From: Hominimerdicola alba | Lineage (GTDB): Bacteria; Bacillota; Clostridia; Oscillospirales; Ruminococcaceae | Assembly: GCF_900109655.1 (NCBI RefSeq) | Contig: NZ_FOAT01000005.1 | Coordinates: 126,001-190,000 of the forward strand | Reading direction: 5' to 3' | Length of the DNA stretch: 64,000 bases | Shown: positions 1 through 7,786 of the stretch, piece by piece | Position numbering within the stretch: the stretch's first letter is position 1 | How the letters are laid out: each line of letters starts with the position of its first letter | Made by a program: the position numbers and the translations under genes | Notes under the pieces: model-generated | What the model saw: only the letters and a program-made list of their open reading frames with translations | Told to the model about the DNA's origin: nothing | The model's database searches: none

Positions 1-22
1 TGAGATAAACGGAGGAAGTAAG

Positions 23-1783
23 ATGCAGGATTTGATAAAGGAAGCTTTCGCGCAGGCAAGGGAACTGGTGCTGAACGCACTGGGTCAGCTGGTGGCTGAG
101 GAGGTATTCCCCGCTGAGGCTGTTCCCGCTTTCAATATTGAGATACCCGCCGACCCCAAGAACGGCGACGTTTCCACAAATGCGGCTATGGTATGTGCAA
201 AGCCTTTCAGGAGCGCTCCCAGAAAGATCGCTGAGGCAATAGTCGGCAAGATAGATACCACCGGAAGCTGTTTCGATAAAGTTGAGATAGCAGGTCCGGG
301 ATTTATAAACTTCTACTACGGCAAGGGCTGGTTCGGCTCGGTAGTAAAGGCAGTTCTCGATGAGGGTACCGAGTACGGCAAGACAGATTTCGGCAAGGGC
401 AAAAGAGCTCTGGTGGAATTCGTATCCGCTAACCCCACAGGACCCATGCACATAGGCAACGCAAGAGGCGGCGCTATCGGTGACTGTCTGGCTGCTGTTA
501 TGGAGTATGCAGGATATGAAGTTGAGAGAGAGTTCTACATAAACGACGCAGGCAACCAGATAGAGAAGTTCGGCAAGTCCCTGAGACTGAGATATATGCA
601 GATATGCAGTGACAAGGGTCAGGAGATAGTTGCCAGGAACCTCGATATGGACGCTTTCTGCAAGACCATATACGAAGATTCTGAAACATTCCCCATGCCC
701 GATGATGTATACCTCGGCATGGATATCATCGCTCATGCAAAGAATTTCTTTGACGAATATGGCATGATAGCTTCTGCACAGCCCGAAGAGGAGTGCAAGA
801 AGGCACTGGTAGACTACGCTCTGCCCAAGAATATCGATGGTCTGCACAAGGACCTTGCCAAGTACCGCATTAGCTACGATACATGGTTCAGAGAGAGCAC
901 ACTGCACAATGACGGCTCTGTACAGGAAGTTATCGAGAAGCTGAAAGCAGGCGGATACACCTATGAGCAGGACGGTGCGCTGTGGTTCAGGACTACCGAT
1001 TTCGGTGACGAAAAGGACAGAGTGCTTGTCCGCGACAACGGCATACCTACCTACTTCGTGCCTGATATCGCTTACCACTACAACAAGCTGGCTGTACGTA
1101 AATTCGATAAAGCGATAGATATCTTCGGCGCTGACCACCACGGTTATATCCCCCGTCTGAAAGCTGCCATGACAGCTCTGGGCGTTGACGAGAAGAAGCT
1201 GGATGTAGTTATCATGCAGATGGTAAGACTTGTAAAGGACGGCGAGACCTACAAGCTGTCAAAGCGTTCAGGCAAGGCTATCACACTGAATACTCTGCTG
1301 GAAGAGATACCGATAGATGCGGCAAGATTCTTCTTCAACCTGCGTGAGCCCAACTCACAGTTCGACTTCGACCTTGACCTGGCTATCTCCAACTCCAGCC
1401 AGAACCCCGTATACTACGTTCAGTACGCACACGCACGTATATGCTCGGTGATCAAGAAGCTGAAAGAGGAGAACATCGAAGCAAAGCCCTTTACTGCTGA
1501 TATGGCTGAAGCCCTCAGCACACCCGAGGAGCTGGAGCTTGTTAAGCTGATGGCAACTCTGCCCACCACCATAACCGAAGCTGCAAAGGCTTACGACCCT
1601 GCAAAGGTGACCAAGTACGCGGTAGATATCGCTACACTGTACCACAAGTTCTACAACGCCTGCCGTATCAAGGGCGAGGAAGAGAACGTTATGCAGGCAA
1701 GACTTGCACTCTCCATGGCTGTAAAGCAGATAATCAAGAATATACTGGATATGCTGAAGATAGGCTGTCCCGAGAGTATGTAA
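23..1783 (+). CDS. argS: Arginyl-tRNA synthetase
   Basis: This enzyme charges tRNA-Arg with arginine in the cytoplasm. The 586-aa protein has the usual length for the family. The class I signature is present as HIGN near residue 143, preceded by SANPTGPM. A KMSKS-type loop reads KLSKRSG near residue 411. An N-terminal tRNA-core-binding domain covers roughly residues 1-110, and the helical DALR anticodon-binding domain follows from about residue 460. The ATG is preceded by GGAGGA at an ideal distance. It is followed by a strong hairpin terminator shared with the convergent EAL gene. Only 22 bp of upstream DNA is in the window, so its promoter cannot be seen. Assignment is very secure. Confidence 0.97.
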   Translation: MQDLIKEAFAQARELVLNALGQLVAEEVFPAEAVPAFNIEIPADPKNGDVSTNAAMVCAKPFRSAPRKIAEAIVGKIDTTGSCFDKVEIAGPGFINFYYGKGWFGSVVKAVLDEGTEYGKTDFGKGKRALVEFVSANPTGPMHIGNARGGAIGDCLAAVMEYAGYEVEREFYINDAGNQIEKFGKSLRLRYMQICSDKGQEIVARNLDMDAFCKTIYEDSETFPMPDDVYLGMDIIAHAKNFFDEYGMIASAQPEEECKKALVDYALPKNIDGLHKDLAKYRISYDTWFRESTLHNDGSVQEVIEKLKAGGYTYEQDGALWFRTTDFGDEKDRVLVRDNGIPTYFVPDIAYHYNKLAVRKFDKAIDIFGADHHGYIPRLKAAMTALGVDEKKLDVVIMQMVRLVKDGETYKLSKRSGKAITLNTLLEEIPIDAARFFFNLREPNSQFDFDLDLAISNSSQNPVYYVQYAHARICSVIKKLKEENIEAKPFTADMAEALSTPEELELVKLMATLPTTITEAAKAYDPAKVTKYAVDIATLYHKFYNACRIKGEEENVMQARLALSMAVKQIIKNILDMLKIGCPESM

Positions 1784-1800
1784 ATGATCTTATGATAACA

Positions 1801-1831
1801 AAAGCACTTTCCCGCGGGAGAGTGCTTTTTT
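1801..1831 (+). terminator. Rho-independent terminator after argS
   Basis: An AAAGCACT/AGTGCTTT stem closes over a short GC-rich loop and is followed by six T. The complementary A-run lets it also serve the convergent EAL gene. Confidence 0.85.
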
Positions 1832-1874
1832 GATGCGTAAAAACAGGCTGCCGTCCGTACAGCAGCCTGATATA

Positions 1875-3950
1875 TCACTTATTATCATCGTACATATACT
1901 TTTCTTCAAAGTCGCCCAAAGGCATAGCCTTATCAAAGAGCCAGCCCTGTGCCTTGGTGTAGCCGCTCTGGCAGAGGATAGCCGCCTGCGCATCAGTCTC
2001 TACGCCCTCAAAGATGATATCCTTATTGGCAGTATCGATAAGACTGCACATATTCGCCACGAAATCGCGGTCATTCTTGTTCTGCTCGATATTATCGATG
2101 AAAGACTTGTCTATCTTCACGATATCCACAGGGGCATTCATCAGCACGCTGAGGGTGGAATAACCTATGCCGAAATCATCGATGCTGACCTTGAAGCCCT
2201 CGTTTCTCAGCTTATCCATCACCGAGAAAAGCGCCTGAGTGTCCCCCGAGAAACAGGATTCGGTTATCTCTATCTCGATATCTCCCCTGTCAACATCGTA
2301 GAGATTCGCCGTGCAGATGATATTATCAACGAAATTCGGCTGAGTGATATGATGCTGGCTGAAATTCACCGATACAGGAAAAACCCGCTTGCCGTCATGC
2401 TTCCATTTTTCAAGGGTGCGCAGTACCTCGCCGTATATGAAGAAATCCAGCTCGTCGATATAGCCAACCTTTTCCAGCACGGGAATGAACTCAAATGGCA
2501 TTTTGTACGTGCCGTTGGGATTTCTCCACCTAGCCAGAGCCTCAGCGCCGATTATCACCCGCTTTTCAAGGTGGAACTTGGGCTGCAGGAACATTTCTAT
2601 CTGCCTGTTTTTGATAGCCGCGTGGAGTTCGTTGCATATGGACTGCTCGTAGAGTTTCTGCATCCTCATTCTCTGAGAATATATTCCACATAGTATGCTG
2701 CTGGAATGCTTAACGCTGCGCCTTGCAAGGTTAGCATTGTCGATGGCGGTGTTCAGCTCTATCTCGCCCTCGGGAAGTATATACATTCCGCAGGCGATAC
2801 GGATATCCCCCGAGGGGAATTTCTTCTTCTGCATAGTGGTGAACCTTACGTTCTGCTGTTCAACGCTCCGTATCAGCGCTGTTCGGGTATTTGCCCTGCA
2901 AAGGCATATAAAGAAATCCGAATACAGGCGGCAGCCGATAACAAAGCTTGCACCGCCCCGCAGACAGGCGGTATAATCCCTCAGCATAGCGTTGCCCGTT
3001 TCATATCCGAAGTTCTCATTAACGTAGGAGAACTCATTGATATCCGTATACACTATGGCATATACCATATCCTTTTCCCGCTTCGCCAGCATATTCGTCG
3101 CCTGCTGGGTGAAGCCCTTGCGGTTGTACAGCCCCGTCAGCTGGTCGGACTGTAACAGGAATTTGATATACTCGGTATCGCTGTCGGATTTGGTAGCGAG
3201 AGCTTTCAGCTTCTGGATATTTGAAAGTCTGCCGAAGACCTCGGTAACATTGCCCGATTCGTCCGCAAAGCTGATATACGCATCACTGTACCAGCAATAA
3301 TCATCGTCATACGCCTTTGTCCTGAACTCCATAGTGCCTTTCATAGGCTTCTGAAGAGCTTCTTCCCAGGCATCGAAATAAGCGTCCTTGTCCTCGGGGT
3401 GCAGAAATTCCTCCGCCGCCCTGCTGCCCAGGAAGTTTTCCAGAGTATTGTCATAATCCAGCCTGAACCTTGTGATGCTGACAGTCAGGTGCATGATATC
3501 CCGCTTTACATCGTAATCGTAGTAAACATCGTCGGTATTTTCAGCCACCATATGCAGCTTATCACGCTGTTCTGCAACCTTGCGCGTTAGCTTTTTATAT
3601 TCGTTCTCCAGCCTGTCATGGCAGCTGCAGTTGGTGAAAACCACATCAACACGGCTCCTGTCGTTGATTATACCGCAGCAGTGCACAAAGATGGATCCTC
3701 CGTCCCGAGCGGTTATGGGCAGTCTTACGCAGAAAGCCCTGTTATCATCAGAAATGCTGTTGATGTATTCCTCGATCTTTTCACGTTCATTCTCTTCAAA
3801 AAGCGAGTAGAATGTAAGCTCCTTTTCCAGAACATAATCACGGCTGTACCCTGTAAAGCCGAAAAAATCATCGTCTACAGAAACTATCTTACCGCCTGCT
3901 GTAAAATCAACACAGCAGATGCCGGCTTTAAGCCTGTTATTCTCTTCCAT
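1875..3950 (-). CDS. PAS / degenerate GGDEF / EAL protein (c-di-GMP phosphodiesterase)
   Basis: This is a 691-aa cytosolic signalling protein with no clear membrane segments. Two PAS-like sensor regions cover about residues 10-110 and 140-260. A GGDEF domain follows at about 270-430 and an EAL domain at about 440-685. The diguanylate cyclase signature is destroyed: the RxGGDEF position reads RLYSDFF near residue 341. The EAL domain looks catalytically intact, with EALARW near 468, an asparagine in VSVNFS, EITES, IDDFGIGYS, KIDKSFI and EGVET, which together cover the metal-binding and catalytic positions. It therefore probably hydrolyses c-di-GMP, with the dead GGDEF acting at most as a GTP or partner sensor. 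A GGGGGTGA ribosome binding site precedes the ATG, and it is transcribed alone from a sigma-A-like promoter. Confidence 0.93.
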   Translation of the reverse strand: MEENNRLKAGICCVDFTAGGKIVSVDDDFFGFTGYSRDYVLEKELTFYSLFEENEREKIEEYINSISDDNRAFCVRLPITARDGGSIFVHCCGIINDRSRVDVVFTNCSCHDRLENEYKKLTRKVAEQRDKLHMVAENTDDVYYDYDVKRDIMHLTVSITRFRLDYDNTLENFLGSRAAEEFLHPEDKDAYFDAWEEALQKPMKGTMEFRTKAYDDDYCWYSDAYISFADESGNVTEVFGRLSNIQKLKALATKSDSDTEYIKFLLQSDQLTGLYNRKGFTQQATNMLAKREKDMVYAIVYTDINEFSYVNENFGYETGNAMLRDYTACLRGGASFVIGCRLYSDFFICLCRANTRTALIRSVEQQNVRFTTMQKKKFPSGDIRIACGMYILPEGEIELNTAIDNANLARRSVKHSSSILCGIYSQRMRMQKLYEQSICNELHAAIKNRQIEMFLQPKFHLEKRVIIGAEALARWRNPNGTYKMPFEFIPVLEKVGYIDELDFFIYGEVLRTLEKWKHDGKRVFPVSVNFSQHHITQPNFVDNIICTANLYDVDRGDIEIEITESCFSGDTQALFSVMDKLRNEGFKVSIDDFGIGYSTLSVLMNAPVDIVKIDKSFIDNIEQNKNDRDFVANMCSLIDTANKDIIFEGVETDAQAAILCQSGYTKAQGWLFDKAMPLGDFEEKYMYDDNK

Positions 3951-4001
3951 TCACTCACCCCCTTGAAAAGTGATGACACAGCGAATTTTACTTCTTTCTT
4001 A

Positions 4002-4030
4002 ATTGTATCACATTTTTATAATTTATTCAA
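4002..4030 (-). promoter_or_regulatory. Promoter of the EAL gene
   Basis: On the minus strand TTGAAT (4025-4030) and TACAAT (4002-4007) are separated by 17 bp, about 50 bp ahead of the EAL start codon. Confidence 0.6.
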
Positions 4031-4079
4031 GAGGTTATAAAATTTTTATAAGATTTGCACAATACAAAAACAGGCTTTT

Positions 4080-4592
4080 TTACAATTTTCCGAATGTGAA
4101 TTTTCCGTTTTCCAGAATAAGATAGCTGTGATCAGAGCCCTCCTTGGGGATGGACACAGAACCCGGGTTGATATAGGTGAAATCCCCGTGATCCTTGATA
4201 ACAGGCACGTGTGTATGCCCGTGGAGAAGCACCGTACCCTTGCTCATTGGGGGCAGGTTATCGCAGTTGAACTTGTGGCCGTGGGTAGCGAATATTGTTA
4301 AATTATCGTCATAGATGAAAGCATATTCAGCCATTATCGGGAATTCCAGCACCATCTGGTCGACCTCGGTATCGCAGTTGCCGCGCACGCAGAGTATCTT
4401 GTCTTTCAGGGGATTCAGCATGGCAATGACTTTCTTGGGCTCATAGCCCTCGGGCAGGTCGTTGCGGGGTCCGTGGTAGAGGATATCCCCCAGCAGGAGC
4501 ATTTTTTCAGCGCCGCTTTTTTCAAATGCCGCCAGCATTTTCTCGCACCAGTAAGCCGAACCATGTATATCGGATGCTATAAAGAGTTTCAT
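4080..4592 (-). CDS. YfcE/MJ0936-type metallophosphodiesterase
   Basis: This 170-aa protein is a small calcineurin-like phosphodiesterase. The metal ligands of the family are all visible: SDIHG at the N-terminus, LLGDILYHGP, RGNCD, ATHGH and LLHGHTH. No signal peptide is present, so it is cytosolic. Family members hydrolyse simple phosphodiesters in vitro, and the natural substrate is generally unknown. It lies 21 bp after folC and is probably cotranscribed with it. The ribosome binding site is weak (GAAAG), consistent with translation following folC. The name YfcE is by resemblance, and the substrate cannot be inferred. Confidence 0.9.
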   Translation of the reverse strand: MKLFIASDIHGSAYWCEKMLAAFEKSGAEKMLLLGDILYHGPRNDLPEGYEPKKVIAMLNPLKDKILCVRGNCDTEVDQMVLEFPIMAEYAFIYDDNLTIFATHGHKFNCDNLPPMSKGTVLLHGHTHVPVIKDHGDFTYINPGSVSIPKEGSDHSYLILENGKFTFGKL

Positions 4593-4613
4593 ATTATCAC
4601 GCTTTCTATCTTA

Positions 4614-5888
4614 TTAGTTATTCTTGTAGATCTCATGCACTGCTGAGACCAGATAAAGCGAACCGCAGACCAGCGTCAGTCCATCACTGTTTTGCTGTTT
4701 CATATTTTCAATCTCGGTAAGCAAGTTGTTTTTAGCTGGCGAGGCTTTTCCGCCAAGAGCGTTTATCAGCTCTGCAAGCTCCGACGCATTTTCGGCGCGG
4801 TCGGAGAAGCCGTCAACGGTGATGAAGCTGTCAACGTGAGGAATAAGCACACTCAGTGCCTCGCGGAGATTTTTGTCGCGGCACATACCAATTACCGCAT
4901 GGCATGGGCGCTTCCCAGCTATGACCTTTGCAAGCGCACGCACTCCATCGGGATTGTGACCGCCGTCCAGCATAACAAGGGGCTTTCGGGAAAGTATCTC
5001 CGTCCTGCCGGGCAGTACAGCATCTGCTATACCCTCGCGGATATCTTCATCGGAAAGACCAAGCTTCTCACGCAGTATCTCACAGCCCTCTATCACCGAG
5101 AGTGCGTTATCTGTCTGATGAATGCCTGCCATGGAAGCATGGTAGTTTTTGCCATTGTAGGTGAAGTCCGTTCCATCAAGTCCTGAATTTTGTACTGATA
5201 ATTTATCAGCGTCGGGTATTACAAGGCTCGAATCCATTTCACGTGCCTTTTCAGCCACAACAGCCCTGACTTCCTCGGTGTTGCCCGCACTAAGTACGCA
5301 AGGCACTCCCCTTTTGATTATACCTGCTTTCTGTGACGCTATCTGCTCGACTGTATCTCCTAATATGGCGGTATGGTCAAGATCAACCTTGGTAATTACG
5401 GTCAGCAGAGGCGTGGTTATGATGTTGGTGCAGTCCAGCAGACCGCCCAGCCCTGTTTCAAGCACGACGATATCACAGCCCTGTTCCTCAAAGTACAGGA
5501 AGGCTATCGCCTGAGTTATCTCAAACTGGGAAAAGCCCGTATCTTCGGGGAATTGGGACACTGCCTCATGTACTTTACCCGCCAGCCTTGCAAGGGCTTC
5601 GCCGTCGATATTTCTGTCGTTCACCTGTATCCTGTCGGCGTACTCGATGATGAACGGCGAGGTGAAAAGCCCTGTTTTCAGCCCTGCGCGGAGGAACACG
5701 CCGTCAAACATACGCGCTGTTGAGCCCTTGCCGTTGGTGCCTGCGATATGCACGAATCTCAGCCTGTCCTGAGGGTCGCCTATGGCTGACATCAGCTTTT
5801 TTATGCGGCTGAGATCCTTCACGGGCTTGCCAGAATGTGAGAACCCGAATATGTATTCTATTGCCTTTTCGTTACTGTATTCAAACAT
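4614..5888 (-). CDS. folC: Folylpolyglutamate synthase / dihydrofolate synthase
   Basis: FolC adds glutamate to dihydropteroate and/or folates, which makes and retains the folate cofactors. At 424 aa it is of normal length. The Mur-ligase-type P-loop appears as HIAGTNGKGST near residue 49, followed by the expected FTSPFI segment, the VLETGLGG motif and the C-terminal LDGGHNPDG signature. The start codon follows GGGAG, which overlaps the terminator of the upstream ROK gene, so folC and the phosphodiesterase behind it probably rely on read-through or on a promoter I could not identify. Function is secure. Whether it has both activities cannot be read from sequence alone. Confidence 0.95.
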   Translation of the reverse strand: MFEYSNEKAIEYIFGFSHSGKPVKDLSRIKKLMSAIGDPQDRLRFVHIAGTNGKGSTARMFDGVFLRAGLKTGLFTSPFIIEYADRIQVNDRNIDGEALARLAGKVHEAVSQFPEDTGFSQFEITQAIAFLYFEEQGCDIVVLETGLGGLLDCTNIITTPLLTVITKVDLDHTAILGDTVEQIASQKAGIIKRGVPCVLSAGNTEEVRAVVAEKAREMDSSLVIPDADKLSVQNSGLDGTDFTYNGKNYHASMAGIHQTDNALSVIEGCEILREKLGLSDEDIREGIADAVLPGRTEILSRKPLVMLDGGHNPDGVRALAKVIAGKRPCHAVIGMCRDKNLREALSVLIPHVDSFITVDGFSDRAENASELAELINALGGKASPAKNNLLTEIENMKQQNSDGLTLVCGSLYLVSAVHEIYKNN

Positions 5889-5900
5889 TGTTTTCTCCCA

Positions 5901-5930
5901 AAAAATCCCCGAGAGTTCGACCCTCGGGGA
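5901..5930 (-). terminator. Terminator after the ROK gene
   Basis: TCCCCGAG/CTCGGGGA stem (5906-5930) followed on the minus strand by five T. It ends the ROK transcript and overlaps the leader of folC. Confidence 0.8.
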
Positions 5931-5938
5931 AGATTTTA

Positions 5939-7186
5939 TTATGAATTTGCATCGAATCCGCCGCGGTTGAAGAACAGTTCTCTGATAGCCAGAGCGCAGC
6001 CCGACAGGAAGCGGTGCTTGTCTTCGATAATAGAAGTCTCGATCTTGCCTGCAACCAGGGGACCACCTATCTCGTTGAGGGCATTTCTGATGCGGTTGAA
6101 ATCGACCTCGCTGTTAGTGTGGTTTGTGAAATGGTGCAGAACTATCTTCTGAGGATTGGTGGAGAAATACAGGTTGTTTATCAGCACAGCGGTCAGCTTG
6201 ATCTCGCTGTCGATAACTTCCTTGACAGCAGGATCGTCCTTATCGTATGCTGTCTGCACCATATCCATTTTAACGTTCTTGAAGCTGCCCTTGGATGCCT
6301 CATAAAGGTAAGGTGTCCTATCGGGTGAGTATACCTCGCTCAGCTTTGCAAATGTAGCAGAAGGAGTGATCTCGTTCTCAACACAGCCGCGTCTGCCGCA
6401 CTTTTCACATACTCTTTCGCTGTAAGGATTGATGATCATCTTATCAACGAAACCTGTTCTGTTATCATACGAAACGATAGGCTCGTTGAGGTTTGTTACA
6501 ACGAAGTTCATATTATTACCGTACTGCAGGAAAGCGATATTCTGTCTGTTGGGATCCTTGGTCTTGAGGAAGTCGATGTTCGCCATAGCGGTGCCCTTTA
6601 CAGAGTTATCGAACACCAGAGGCAGATCGGTATAGCCCCTGATAAGGTTGCGTACCTTTGAATAATCGGGGATACCGTCTTTGACTTCAACGCCAAGCTT
6701 CTCATACATTGTGGGGAATACGCCGAAACCTATGCCCAAGATAGAGTTCTTATCCAGGCAGTTATCAGCCAGTACTTCCTTTATGGACTTCCTTACGAAG
6801 TCGAAAATAGCGTTGTACTCGATGGTATGATCTATCGAAAGATTTCTCTTGTCAAGTACTGCGCCTGCCAGAGTAGAAAGACCCACGCTGACGATGTCCT
6901 CTTCAAGAGTTACACCGATAACGAACTTATAGTGATGATTGATATCTATAAGTATCTTCTTTCTGCCGCGGGGCGCTTTCTCGGTGATGTGCTTGTACTC
7001 GCCTATCTCCTGGATTATGCCCTGCTCGATCATTTCATTTGTAATAATAGTTACAGCTGCCCTGGTAAGTTCCAAAGTGCCTGCGATATCTATTCGCGAC
7101 GTAGGTCCCCTCTGCTTCAAGATCTTCAGGACCTGCATCCTGTTGCGCCTTTTCAGGTCAAGCTTACTGATACCATGCTGTTCCAT
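5939..7186 (-). CDS. ROK-family transcriptional repressor (XylR/NagC type)
   Basis: This 415-aa protein has an N-terminal winged helix-turn-helix (about residues 12-75, with SRIDIAGTLELTRAAVTIIT as the recognition region) joined to a ROK sugar-kinase-like domain. The ROK zinc cluster is present as CEKCGRRGCVE near residue 259. The kinase-type GxGxG phosphate loop is not obviously conserved, as expected for a regulator. Such proteins usually repress sugar-utilisation genes and respond to a sugar or sugar phosphate. No sugar operon is adjacent, so the target is unknown. A 10-bp inverted repeat (ATCCCACAAA/TTTGTGGGAT, 7359-7391) in its upstream region could be an operator. It has its own terminator. 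Confidence 0.9.
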   Translation of the reverse strand: MEQHGISKLDLKRRNRMQVLKILKQRGPTSRIDIAGTLELTRAAVTIITNEMIEQGIIQEIGEYKHITEKAPRGRKKILIDINHHYKFVIGVTLEEDIVSVGLSTLAGAVLDKRNLSIDHTIEYNAIFDFVRKSIKEVLADNCLDKNSILGIGFGVFPTMYEKLGVEVKDGIPDYSKVRNLIRGYTDLPLVFDNSVKGTAMANIDFLKTKDPNRQNIAFLQYGNNMNFVVTNLNEPIVSYDNRTGFVDKMIINPYSERVCEKCGRRGCVENEITPSATFAKLSEVYSPDRTPYLYEASKGSFKNVKMDMVQTAYDKDDPAVKEVIDSEIKLTAVLINNLYFSTNPQKIVLHHFTNHTNSEVDFNRIRNALNEIGGPLVAGKIETSIIEDKHRFLSGCALAIRELFFNRGGFDANS

Positions 7187-7517
7187 ATCCCTGTTCCCTC
7201 CGAACCATATATTTATTATAAGTTTGTAAGAAAGTTTAATATAATCCTTTGGATTTAATTATATCAGATAATTATTAAATAAATATGAACATTCAATTAG
7301 CATTTAACCATCATGTCAAGTTTTACAATTTGTTAACTTTCTTTTCGGTTTAGTGCAAATCCCACAAACCTCCATGAGAAATTTGTGGGATAATACTGAA
7401 CATATTATTTATAATAAACGACATTGAAATTGCTACTTTGCAAACTTCGCAAAAGCATATATCGAACTTTTACTCGTTTTCAAAGTGCAATTTCTAATGT
7501 CGTTAACTATAACGATA
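7187..7517. other. Intergenic region with inverted repeat and hairpin repeat copy A
   Basis: This 331-bp gap contains no credible gene. It holds the AT-rich upstream region of the ROK gene, a 10-bp perfect inverted repeat (7359-7368 with 7382-7391) and the dispersed hairpin repeat copy A (7417-7504) just downstream of the YdbC-like gene. Confidence 0.7.
7417..7504. repeat. Dispersed hairpin repeat, copy A
   Basis: An 88-bp imperfect palindrome whose ends are AACGACATT and AATGTCGTT. The arms continue through GAAATTGC/GCAATTTC and CTTTG/CAAAG to a conserved core containing CGCAAAAGCATATATCGAAC. The same sequence recurs at 17581-17670 and, inverted, at 49060-49152. It sits directly downstream of the flippase/YdbC unit. 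Confidence 0.85.
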
Positions 7518-7766
7518 TTACAGCATCTGAGATTCGTCAATATCGTCCTCTACCTCGCCGTTTAGGATATCCTTAAGGGTAGCCAGCTCCTCATCGGTAA
7601 GTGTTACGCCCTTAGCCATTCTTGTATGGTCGGGTGACCAGTCTCTGATATCGTACTTTGCAGGGTGATCGCCCCAGCTTACCTTGTTCAGTTCCTTGGT
7701 CCAGCCCTTAGCGTTCTCGGAAAGCACACCTACGTGCTCCACGATCTCAAATTTCAGTTCTGCCAT
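7518..7766 (-). CDS. YdbC-like small protein (PC4-type fold)
   Basis: This 82-aa protein matches the YdbC family of Firmicutes, which adopts the single-stranded DNA-binding fold of the PC4/Sub1 transcription coactivators. The recognisable core is ELNKVSWGDHPAKYDIRDWS followed by GVTLTDEE. It ends in an acidic tail. It starts 20 bp after the flippase gene with a GGAGAG ribosome binding site and is probably cotranscribed with it, although the two functions are not obviously related. Role in the cell is unknown. Nucleic acid binding is inferred from the family fold. Confidence 0.85.
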   Translation of the reverse strand: MAELKFEIVEHVGVLSENAKGWTKELNKVSWGDHPAKYDIRDWSPDHTRMAKGVTLTDEELATLKDILNGEVEDDIDESQML

Positions 7767-7786
7767 ATTTATCTCTCCTTAATGTA

